NCBI GenBank assembly: GCA_038093975.1
Contig: JBBPTG010000249.1
Span: 1 to 35,323 of the forward strand
Source: Chalciporus piperatus
Taxonomy: Eukaryota; Basidiomycota; Agaricomycetes; Boletales; Boletaceae
Direction: 5' to 3'
Length of the DNA: 35,323 nucleotides
A program made the position numbers and the translations under genes. Below the pieces are notes generated by a model. That model had not been told where the DNA came from. It saw only the letters and a list, made by a program, of their open reading frames with translations, and made no database searches. Of the stretch, positions 1-9,420 are shown one piece after another (the stretch's first letter is position 1; the number at the start of each line of letters is the position of its first letter).

Positions 1-709
1 TTTGCATGGCTAATGGTTCTTCGCATTGAGGAGGCTGTCACCATCGATTTTGCCAGTGTTGACTTCATACCAAACGAGCGTGAGTCTGTCGTGCTGTCAT
101 TATTTCTTTCCTCCCTCAAAGGAAGACCTGGTCATGTTCTGAGCTCTCATGGCATCATTTGTAGGCCAGTACCTTGAGGTGAAGTTGAAAACCCGCAAGT
201 CTGCCCAGACCGGTGTGCTGCACACATGGCGGCTCTGGGCTAATGACGAGGATGAGAAGTTATGTCCTATACGTGCCTTCGTCCGTATTGCCAAGATTTA
301 CGGAACGACCGTGCCATTCGATGGCCCATTCTTTCTTCGAGTCAGCAAGCTTGGACTTGTTCAGCCAGATCAACCGGTGGTGAGCGCTATCTCAGTGCAC
401 ATCACTGACAATTCACCTTCCCCCCCCTCTCTTCACAAGACGACTGGACTTATGAGCCGGGCATTGACCGCTGACATGCAAGCATTGGGCTACTCGGCTT
501 GGGCACTGTATGGGACCCACTCATTCCGACGTGGTGGTTGTCAACATCGCATTCGGAACTGTGGATTTGATGTGAGCATGGTCGCTGCCTGGGGTGGCTG
601 GTCGCAGGTGGAGGCCCTCACCATGTTTCGCTACTTCTATTCTCCCAACGACAATCATGAGCACATGGTGGAGTATGACCGCAACAGTGGAAAGCGTGTC
701 AAGTTTTAG
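1..709 (+). CDS. Tyrosine recombinase, C-terminal catalytic domain (5' end outside window)
   Basis: The gene would cut and rejoin DNA through a catalytic tyrosine, as in fungal Crypton or DIRS-type mobile elements. Exon 1 (1-79) reads LRIEEAVTIDFASVDFIPNE. A GTGAGT...TTGTAG intron (80-164) follows, and exon 2 (165-709) continues in frame as RQYLEVKLKTRK. The catalytic signature is visible: an Arg region in exon 1, then THSFRRGG (the HxxR box), then GGWSQVEALTMFRYFY, whose last Tyr residues supply the nucleophile candidate. The protein ends with GKRVKF. The N-terminal DNA-binding half lies upstream of the window. The gene is convergent with the 832-2413 gene, 122 bp apart. The family call is firm. 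Crypton versus DIRS-like, or a host-domesticated copy, cannot be settled without the 5' end. No frame damage is seen. Confidence 0.8.
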
Positions 710-831
710 AGTACATGAGTAGAAGAATGTAGATCGGAGATTTTATTGCCAGTGCTATGCTAGTAGTTTCAAATTCACTCCAGTCCTTGCCACCAGCTTT
801 CTTGTTGGTTCAAGTCATGGCCTGAGTATTC

Positions 832-2413
832 TCAATCTTCTTCCCCCCCTTCCTCTTCCTCCTCCTGCCTCCCCCCCTCTGCCTCCTGGGCCTGATCTCT
901 CTCCTTCTTCTTTCCATAGTACTCCATTTTCAGCTGCCTCCAGATCTCCCAATCGTTCATCACTCCCCATGCCGTCGTCCACAGTGTCTCTGAGAACTGC
1001 TTGGTTGCTGGATCAGTGTATTCAGAGCGAGCACGGACTGCCTTCATGTCGTCATGGCAGTGTGGAATGGCCTCCACCACAAGCCTGTAAGCGATCCAGT
1101 GTTGAGCCGGATGAGAATCTCCTGACCTCTTCTTCTTGCCACGCTGCAGTGATGGGGCAGGGAGGGCGAAGAAGTTGAAGAAACGATCGTGGTCATCCTG
1201 GAAGTCTGCTTTGAGAACGGCATACAACCGCTCCCGCTTGTTGATCTTGCCCTTGATGTTCTTCCACATCGAATCAATGCCGCCAGGGCCACCTCTCTTT
1301 GGGCTGTAGTGCTCACGCAGCTTGCCCACCATGCCACTCTCAACCTGGGTGATAGCGTCAGCCAGATTGCACGCCCGATTGAGGTCCTGGATCGCAGCTC
1401 CATAGCTGTAAAGCACGCTGGCAATGCCAGTGTTGTTGTTGTTGTTGTTGTTGTTGGTCCCAGCGGTGGTGGTGTTTGAGGACGTGAGAGAGAAACCTGT
1501 TGGCTCGAATCATCAGGTGGGTTGCAATGGAAAGAAACTTTGACCCTACCGGAGCGAGAGGAATAACTTGAAGAGAACTGGCTGTCAGGTTGGACGGGGA
1601 AACAGCCGAACTGAGAACTACCGCTCGTTGTCGTAGCCTGGCTCAAAGGCGTCCGAGTCACCGGCATCTGGCCCATGGCAGAGGAAGGGCCGGCAGCTCC
1701 TCGAGCGCCGAGTCCCGGTCCTCCTCCTCCTCCAGGCTGAACCAGGCCAGACAGCTGTGCAATTGCATCTGGAGCACCCGCCCGAGCTGCCAAAAGAAGG
1801 GCCATGACAGCCTCGTTGTTCTCTGCCTGCGAGCGGTTGGCATTCAGACTGAACTGAGATGCCGACAGCGAGGTCGTCGAGCCTGGGGGAGGAGCGGTGT
1901 GGTCGATGGCAAGCCTCGACAGGAGGGTCATCACCTCACCCAACAGGTTGGGGCTGCACAGGGAAGGCACTGCACGACCGATTCAGACACCCACGGTCGA
2001 GCTCGGTCAGCACCATTCAAAGACTCACCTGGCTCCTCCTCGGTCAGCCGGAACTTCTTTCCCTCGGTCTCAGCACGCTCCCACTCGTCCCCAAGCTCCC
2101 TCGCCCACGCCATCTGTCGGGCCTTGATGTGTTCACCCAACGTCGGCGGAGCGACGGCGCGCGTGCTGGGGACGTCGGGAGCGTTCAGATCAAGGCCATA
2201 GTGGGTGGCCAACCTCTGTCGGAGGTCGTCGACGCGTCCCTGCACCGTCAGGGCCTTCTTGCCAGCAGCAGCATTGGCCAGGCCGATCCAATGCTTCAGC
2301 TCGACACGCTTGCCCTCTCGGAGGGCAGAGAGGCTGATGTGGGCGGGCAAAGCGGGCGTGGTGGTGCCAGGAGGGTCGGAAGGTGGGCTCTGTGGGTCAG
2401 AGTGGTCGTTCAT
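832..2413 (-). CDS. Uncharacterised protein with SAP-like segment and acidic C-terminus (3 exons)
   Basis: The family is not recognised. The start chosen is ATG at 2413 (MNDHSDPQ); the frame stays open further upstream but runs into repeats. Exons are 2413-2029, 1969-1550 and 1496-832. Introns are 1970-2028 (GTGAGT...GTGCAG, CTGAC branch) and 1497-1549 (GTAGGG...CAACAG). The joined length is 1470 nt, about 489 aa. Near residues 35-65, LTVQGRVDDLRQRL resembles a SAP DNA-binding helix pair. The middle is Gly/Ser/Thr-rich with an Asn run coded by a (GTT)n microsatellite (about 1432-1456). The C-terminal part is a compact region with GGPGGIDSMWKNIKGKINKR, then WTTAWGVMNDWEIWRQLK and a Lys/Glu-rich end. 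It is convergent with the tyrosine recombinase, so it could be an accessory gene of the same mobile unit, but that is only inference. Confidence 0.6.
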
Positions 2414-2466
2414 GGCTCCCGATTGAGCACAGATCGCGTTCGGAGGGGCGGGCTGGGCCAGAGACA

Positions 2467-2571
2467 GTCGAGAATGGCCGAGAATGGCCGAGAATGGTCG
2501 AGAAAGGTCGAGAATGGTCGAGAATGGTCGAAAAACGGCCGGAGATGGTCGAGAAAGGTCGGAAATGGTCG
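2467..2571. repeat. 10-bp tandem repeat upstream of the 2413 start
   Basis: About ten imperfect copies of a 10-bp unit (CGAGAATGGY) run head to tail just upstream of the start codon of the minus-strand gene. The period is close to one DNA helical turn. Copies toward 2571 are more diverged. Confidence 0.75.
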
Positions 2572-3080
2572 CGGGCGGGCTCAGACGGGTTCGGCGTGCC
2601 TTCGACGGACGACGATCAGCGACGATCAGCGACGAGCGACGACGAGCGAGCGATCGCGGGCGAGTTCGTGCACGCACAGGGGCGTGCAGCCACCCGGCGC
2701 GACCCCTCGCGACCCCTCTCGGTTGCCGTTCGTGGCAAATGATCACGCGGCGTCTCGTCACACCACAGCCACCACAGCCACCGTGCCCCATGGGGCACGC
2801 TGACTCAGCGCCGCCCGCCAACCGCTCGTGCCCCATGCCAACAAAGCAGTGGTGGTGACATTTAATTGTACCTGACCGCTTCTGGGCTGCTTATGTAATC
2901 ATCATTGAAGCAGCCTACCCCTATGCTCTCCTGTGCCTGCTCATGTGACCCAAAAAATTTCACTGCCAGCTTATGTAATTAAAAAGCGGCTGTACAGGCT
3001 GCCTATAGCTGGCTACCTAAACGGGCATTTACCAGTTGCCAGCATATTTGTCAATGAGTCCACTGGCCATTACCAGTATA
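2572..3080. other. Intergenic stretch without a supported gene
   Basis: The first part (to about 2830) is GC-rich with CGACGATCAG-type short repeats and CCACAGCCAC repeats. After about 2850 it turns AT-richer. Open frames here have no codon pattern or homology I can support. Confidence 0.4.
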
Positions 3081-3362
3081 TTAGGTCAAATCTAGCAACA
3101 AGGGGTGTTCAGCAACACCGACTGACTCAAAGAAAAGGCTCACCCAGGTCACATGCCGGTTGTAATAGGCCAGGTGGACGGCCTCGTATCCTATATCTCC
3201 CTCCACTGCACTATCCTTGGGCAAGAAGACATTATGCTCAAAGCAGAGCTTGAGTTTGTCGGGAAGCGTTGAGCGAAGCCTTTCAGGCATGGCGTGAGAG
3301 ATAAAGGCCAACAGAGATCCATCTTTGCAGCGTAACTCCAGAGTTTTACTGATGCACGGCAC
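3081..3362 (-). pseudogene. Exon-like fragment of an unknown gene
   Basis: On the minus strand an exon-like segment reads from an acceptor near 3352 (CATCAG) through residues such as KDGSLLAFISHAMPERL and DIGYEAVHLAYYNRHVTW. It ends at a GTGAGC donor near 3149, with a possible acceptor TTGCTAG near 3096. Composition is protein-like rather than random, but no start, stop or partner exons are found nearby. It is probably a remnant of a host or transposon gene. The family is not recognised. Confidence 0.35.
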
Positions 3363-3520
3363 CCGTTGAGCTGACCTGAACCGGGAAACCTTAGAGGACG
3401 AGGCTTACTGTTGTAGAATTCCAGCAGGAATGCGAAGATATGAATTTGCTGATTGGTGAACTCTGTTCACGAGGCCAACTGAGATTGCTCAACCGCTGAC
3501 CAGAGCCTGAAGATCCCAGG

Positions 3521-3960
3521 TGTTACGAATGCTCCATTTCCTTATCCTAATCATCCCTACATTCCATTACGCTTACTAGGTTTCTCTTCGTTTCTTGGAC
3601 TTAGTCGTTTCACTTTCTCTTTTGTTATCTTATCTTACCGCATCACTTACTTACATAAGCTAGATCTAGACCTTCACTTACTAACTGATGACTCACCGCT
3701 CACTTGTCAGCATCAGTAAGCATTACTCATCATATGACTCATTCCGCAGTAGAGCTAGTTACGCCATTGGCTAGTAGTCAGTATGAGCCATACCCAGTCA
3801 CCTACGATAAGGTTTAGCCACAACATGTACAAACATTGACAATAGTATATAAACCCGGGTCGACAAGCACTGGACTCCCCAGTCTTGTTCTCCTGGAGTT
3901 TCCTCATCGAACCTCAGCCAAGTACATCGGCTCGCTATTGTCTAGTGTGAGTCTTAGCTC
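3521..3960. repeat. Possible solo LTR or promoter-like segment
   Basis: The stretch opens with TGTTACGAAT, a start seen in many fungal Ty3-type LTRs. It contains a TATA-like box (TATATAAA, about 3846-3853) followed by pyrimidine-rich sequence. No second copy, primer-binding site or target duplication is visible in the window, so this is only a candidate. It separates two decayed minus-strand coding regions. Confidence 0.25.
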
Positions 3961-6180
3961 TTAGTTGAGTTGAGTCGTTTCACCAGGAGAGGTTCGGCGT
4001 ACCTTCTCACGCAAGTCAGCTAAGTTGGTGATGTTGATGGCGCTCGCCGCCAATGACCTCTGATGGTTGGTCCAATGCTTGCTCCGGGTACGTTCGGCGT
4101 CGTCGCGAAACAGGGTGGGATCATTTTGATTATCTGGATGTGAAGGATCAAATTGAGTATGGATTACCAAGTGTTCATGACCCTCCGGCAGGACTGGAAG
4201 GCAGCTAGAAGCTTCCTCTGGCTTTGCGCCAGCTACAGACTCGGAGTTGGGCCGGTTGTAAGTAATGTCGCAGTTAAGTTGGCGTTCAATGAGGAGGGAG
4301 ATGGGTGTGAGTAAAGGAACGGCTGCAGGGTTTGCTTCCCAGGTGTCAGACGCACGGGCAAGTAAACCGAAATTGCTGTAAGTGTTAAAAGTCAGTATCT
4401 GGTGTAGTACCATGGCTATTGCCCGGCTTACTTCAGGATGAGTGCGTCAAAGAAACGATCAGATAGAGTGAGATCAGAACAATCTAGTTCCTTGGGTAAA
4501 GTGTGTGTTTGTAGATGCTCCAGAGCGAATAGGGAACTCATGCTGAGGGGGAGTAGGTCTCGCAATTGCTGGAGGGTCGGCACTAGTCCAATGATGGCCC
4601 TGCCGATCTCCGTTTCTAAAGGAGAAAGCTCTATAAGCCAATGCCTGTTTAGCGTTGAAGCTTATCCACTCACCTGCATCGGGTTGCCTGAAAGCGTTTG
4701 CGACTTCGGTGACTGTCTCATCATCAGCCAGGCGGAACTGGACTCGTAGATGCAGCCCTGCTATCAAGATCAAGAGATAGATTGATCCACCTCCTGCCAA
4801 CGCGGTGTACTTGCATCCGTTGGAGTGCCATTCCGAGAACGTCCGGGCCTCTGGCAGAACCATCTGGTCCTTGAGAGGTGGTACTTGTGGTTGTACAGTT
4901 CGGTCAGCGTGGCATACCCTTTTTCCAAGCGTAGACTGTAAGTCCTCGCCGTCAGAGAACGACTCGGAGCACCTGCAAACTGCCAGTGACTGACCTTTGG
5001 CATATTGCCACCAGCCGTATCTGACTGACCATGAGCAAGAAATTGTGGGATATAGACTTGCTGAAAAGTGAGGCGCACTGAGCCAGCACTGCTGCCAGGC
5101 TGTCAGGCTGCTGACCGGCGTGAGGAAGTCGGAAGGAAGCTTTGAGATCGCAGGCCCAAGTCAGCGGTTCATACAGTTCGGAGTCTATGTTAGCCGCCGA
5201 AAGATTGGCGACCAAGGACCATACAGGACCGACTCCTTGAACATGCCCTTTGCTCCGCTGACACCAGCTCACTTTCTTGGGGGTGGTGATCTTGATTTCC
5301 CCACGCCGGCAAGCTTTCTTCGGCGGTGTTTTATGGGATCCTGGAGCTGGATAAGGAGCAGGTCAATTGAGTCGTTTGGGGGTGCGATTGGGAGCAGATG
5401 GATTGGGAGCAGACGACTGGCAGTTTCGGACGAAACTCCTGAGGCTGTTCAGCATCAAAGGTGTGTCGTCATCGTCGAGAACGTGTTGCAGAGCGGTTAG
5501 CTCAGCTTCCGAAAACTGATAGACAGGCATGGGTAAGTCAGATTACCCGAGAACCCGGGTTGTGTGTGCTCTTTGATAAGCGCTTTCCCACGGCGCTTAT
5601 AGCAAAGCATTCACCTACAGGCTAGTACTACTAGTAGTAGTAACTCACCCGCTGTCCAGACTCGGAACTGCCTCCATTCCCTTCCCATGCAGTATGATGA
5701 AAAGGCTGATACTCACCCCAAGGAGGAGCCCAGCAAATGGAGTTGACTCCTCGCATGCGGCCGGCGTGTCGTAGGCTGATCAAGACAAGAGTGTTGCTAG
5801 CGGAGTTTGGTTGAGCTGTTCGGACACAGCAGGTTACCGGGTGGGACCTTTGTGAGTACGGTCAGTTTTTCCTTCCGATTCTCTGGCAACTTATGCACCA
5901 CGCAGCTGGGTAGTCATCAGGTCTGTCCTACTTCAGAGCTAACTAGGATTGGCTAACCAAAAGGTCATACCTTGGTGATTACCTCGACCAACTCTTTAGC
6001 AGCCCAGGATGCCTCCCTGCATTCATGTCTGTCACTCTCAAAGCCCATGGTAAGAAAGGGAAGAGGGCTGCATCTGGTAGTAGGTCTGGCCATCAGCACA
6101 AGTAACGGTGCTCCCGGGATGCCACACCCTATCCTTTGTCCTTTCGGTTGCCAGGCACAGAAAGATCTGAAGGACCGCAC
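3961..6180 (-). pseudogene. Decayed multi-exon gene of unknown function
   Basis: Protein-like segments line up on the minus strand. They are 6180-5971 (PLPFLTMGFESDRHECREAS, donor GTATGA at its end), about 5900-5800 (VVHKLPENRKEKLTVLTKVP), about 5790-5710, 5515-5075 (QFSEAELTALQHVLDDDD onward), about 5075-4690 (SHWQFAGAPSRSLTARTY, then KYTALAGGGSIYLLILIA), about 4610-4430 and 4380-3961. Introns are visible at about 4380-4433 (GTAAGC...TTACAG) and 4670 (GTGAGT). Frame changes near 5075 and 4880, and a TGA after RTPKRLN (near 5363), break it unless unseen introns intervene. The end is KVRRTSPGETTQLN. I do not recognise the family and propose no function. Treating all pieces as one gene is inference from order, spacing and strand. 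Confidence 0.45.
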
Positions 6181-6949
6181 TTTCTCTTTTATCCACCGTC
6201 GTTCTATACTCTCACTTCTTGTGACTCTCTGCTGTTTGTCGTACTACTCTCCCATTGCAACCCGTTCCCCTTGATGGCTTCGCTGCGCCACGCTTTGCAA
6301 GCATATTCTAACCTGAACGATGACCGCATGTGTCCAGCGTGTAGTAAAAACACCTTCAAGTCTTCTCAAGGGGTTCTGAAACACTTGAGCCAGGCCAAAT
6401 GCTGCAAATGGTACAAGAAAGGGAAACTTCAAGAACTAGGAGTGGAAGTTGAAGAAGCTGGGACTGAGGACGCTTCTCCCGTGGTGGTAGCTGATGAAAC
6501 TTCTTCTCAGCCAGGGGACGAAGAACCCCCTGACAATGTGGTTGAAGACTTTTATCATGAGCTCTTTGATCTCATTCCGAGTCAGCCCCCCTCCTTTCCC
6601 TCATCTTTTCCCTGACAGTCAGAGGCTTCTCTTCCCCCTGATTCTGAAGATCCTATTCCTGGACCGTCCCGAATGCAACTGGGCCCCGCTGCCCAGACTT
6701 TCTCTGAGCCTTATCTTGGAGCTGGTGCCACACTTCGAGCTTCTGAGCAACTATATGATCGCTGGCGGAGGGAATTTGCCGGGGACAGCAATGAAGATGT
6801 GGATATGGCTGGACCTGATCAATCGGCACCTCCAGATCGAAGATACGCCCCCTTCGCCTGGAGGAGGGAATAGGACAAAACTCGCTGAATAGACTACTGG
6901 AGATTCCTCATCAGCAAGACTGTGAAAAGTCTGAAATGACTGGGGCTTA

Positions 6950-7520
6950 CTTGTCTGACTAGAGCCAGTCAGACAAGTGAGCCAGTAGCCAAGTGCCCCA
7001 GGCATCCAGTAATCTCAGTCATCCAGTAACCTCAGTAGTCTCAGTCATCCAGTCATCCAGTCACCAAGTCATTTCAGTAGTCCCAGTCATCCAGTCATCC
7101 AGTCACCAAGTCATTTCAGTAGTCCCAGTGGCCCAGTAGTCCAGTGCTCCAGTGCTCCAGTCACCCAGTCAATTCAGTGTGGCAGTGCTCCAGTGCTCCA
7201 GTCATCCAGTAATATCAGTAATCCAGTAGCTCAGTAGCCCAGTACTTCAGTACTCCAGTAGCCCAGTAGTGCAGTAAATAAGCAATCCATTGGTCCAGTA
7301 ATTCAGTTGGCAAGTGAGTCCAGTCACCCAGTAGCCAAGTCATCCAGTCATCTAGTAGCTCAGTCACCCAATAGCCAAGTATCCCAGTCATCCAGTTGTC
7401 CTAGTAGCTCAGTCATCCAGTCACTCAGTAGCTCATTTACCCAGTTACCCAGTTCTCCAGTTATCCAGTTATCCAGTCACTCAGTCACTCAGTTACCCAG
7501 TTATCCAGTACAATGAGCCA
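6950..7520. repeat. CCAGT short tandem/interspersed array (left arm)
   Basis: Dozens of CCAGT words spaced 5-12 bp apart fill this stretch, the left subterminal array of the foldback element. Its mirror image lies at 8800-9420. Confidence 0.85.
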
Positions 7521-8027
7521 GCTCATTCTGTACTAGTATCTGTCACTCAAGGATCTAACTGAAGAGAGGGGTGACAAGCAATGATGACATTCAAGAAGTA
7601 TCTACTACATCAAGACTTCTAGCTAAGGTTGGAGGGAGGACTGAAGTGCAGCATGGGTGAGCTGGATGGATGAATGAGATTAGTGACAAGGCCATGGAGA
7701 GCAAAGACTTACCTGGTTCAGAAAGGGAGGAGGATGGAAGGAGAGGACAGTGGATGAGCTGGATGGATGAATGAGGTCAGTGACGAGGCCAGAGAGAGCA
7801 AAGAAACGTACCATAATGAACCGGTGTGCGCAGGTGTCCTCTGGTGTGCGGAAACAAGCGGTTGAGCTCGTTGGTGTGCGAGGAAATGACCACGGGAGCG
7901 TTGGTGTGCGGAGAGTTGAAACAAGTGCAAGTTGAAAGTCACATGACATTCAAACTTGCGCCATGTTCGCAACTCTCGTCGCTTCAAGTTCTCTTTCACT
8001 GGTACATTCCGCTCATCCATAACACAG

Positions 8028-8063
8028 CCGGTGTGGGCTCAACAGCTCAACAGCCCACACCGG
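8028..8063. repeat. Perfect 12-bp-stem hairpin in the foldback loop
   Basis: CCGGTGTGGGCT at 8028-8039 is the exact reverse complement of 8052-8063, with a 12-nt spacer. The flanking words ACACAGCCGG and CCGGCACT...GGTGAGT recur in the array at 32880-33490. Confidence 0.8.
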
Positions 8064-8409
8064 CACTGAAAGGTGAGTGCCCATCATCTACTGGCAACCC
8101 CATCTGCTCACCTCCCAATAATCTCGTGGCCCCATCCATGCAGCACCATCATCCCCACACATCCATGAGCGGAACCGCTCGTCAACGGCCCCGCAGCATC
8201 ACCCCCCCAGCACAACGAGCGCAACTGCCCGTTTCCACTCACCAATGGTCCCACAGCCCCTTTCTCGCACATCCATCACTTCAACAACTCAATTCCGCTC
8301 GTCAACGCTCATCATCGGTCCCACGGCCCCATCATCTCTCAACAACGAGTGCAACCACTCGTTTCCACACACCAGAGGACACCTGCGCACACCGGTTCAT
8401 TATGGTACG

Positions 8410-8640
8410 TTTCTTTGCTCTCTCTGGCCTCGTCACTGACCTCATCCATCCATTCAGCTCACCCATTGTCCTCTCCTTCCATCCTCCTCCCTTTCTGAAC
8501 CAGGTAAGTCTTTGCTCTCCATGGCCTCGTCACTGACCTCATCCATCCATCCAGCTCACCCATTGTCCTCTCCTTCCATCCTCCTCCCTTTCTGAACCAG
8601 GTAAGTCTTTGCTCTCCATGGCCTTGTCACTAATCTCATT
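8410..8640. repeat. ~100-bp tandem unit with intron-like signals
   Basis: Two near-identical units and part of a third run through AACCAGGTAAGTCTTTGCTC, then CACTGACCTCATCC and CATCCAG. Each unit therefore contains a GTAAGT donor, a CTGAC branch-like word and a CAG acceptor about 50 nt later. The left arm (7680-7800) carries the same module inverted with one unit fewer. Confidence 0.7.
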
Positions 8641-8799
8641 CATCCATCCAGCTCACCCATGCTGCACTTCAGTCCTCCCTCCAACCTTAGCTAGAAGTCT
8701 TGATGTAGTAGATACTTCTTGAATGTCATCATTGCTTGTCACCCCTCTCTGCTTCCAGTTAGATCCTTGAGTGACAGATACTAGTACAGAATGAGCTGG

Positions 8800-9420
8800 C
8801 TCATTGTACTGGGTAACTGGGTAACTGAGTGACTGAGTGACTGGATAACTGGAGAACTGGAGAACTGGGTAACTGGGTAACTGAGCTACTGAGTGACTGG
8901 ATGACTGAGCTACTAGGACAACTGGATGACTGGGATACTTGGCTATTGGGTGACTGAGCTACTAGATGACTGGATGACTTGGCTACTGGGTGACTGAACT
9001 CACTTGCCAACTGAATTACTGGACCAATGGATTGCTTATTTACTGCACTACTGGGCTACTGGAGTACTGAAGTACTGGGCTACTGAGCTACTGGATTACT
9101 GATATTACTGGATGACTGGAGCACTGGAGCACTGCCACACTGAATTGACTGGGTGACTGGAGCACTGGAGCACTGGACTACTGGGCCACTGGGACTACTG
9201 AAATGACTTGGTGACTGGATGACTGGATGACTGGGACTACTGAAATGACTTGGTGACTGGATGACTGGATGACTGAGACTACTGAGGTTACTGGAGCACT
9301 GACTCACTGGACTACTGGATGACTGAGACTATTGGATGACTGGAACACTTGGTTACTGGATGACTGAGATTACTGGATGCCTGGGGCACTTGGCTACTGG
9401 CTCACTTATCTGACTGGCTC
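8800..9420. repeat. ACTGG array (right arm)
   Basis: This is the reverse-complement counterpart of the 6950-7520 CCAGT array and forms the subterminal repeat of the right arm. Confidence 0.85.

Noticed and set aside
7307..7516. Ser/Pro/Gln-rich open frames across the CCAGT arrays (also 8801-9307)
   Set aside because: They exist only because the repeat words lack stops in that frame. Both inverted arms give the same peptide, and there is no start context or homology.
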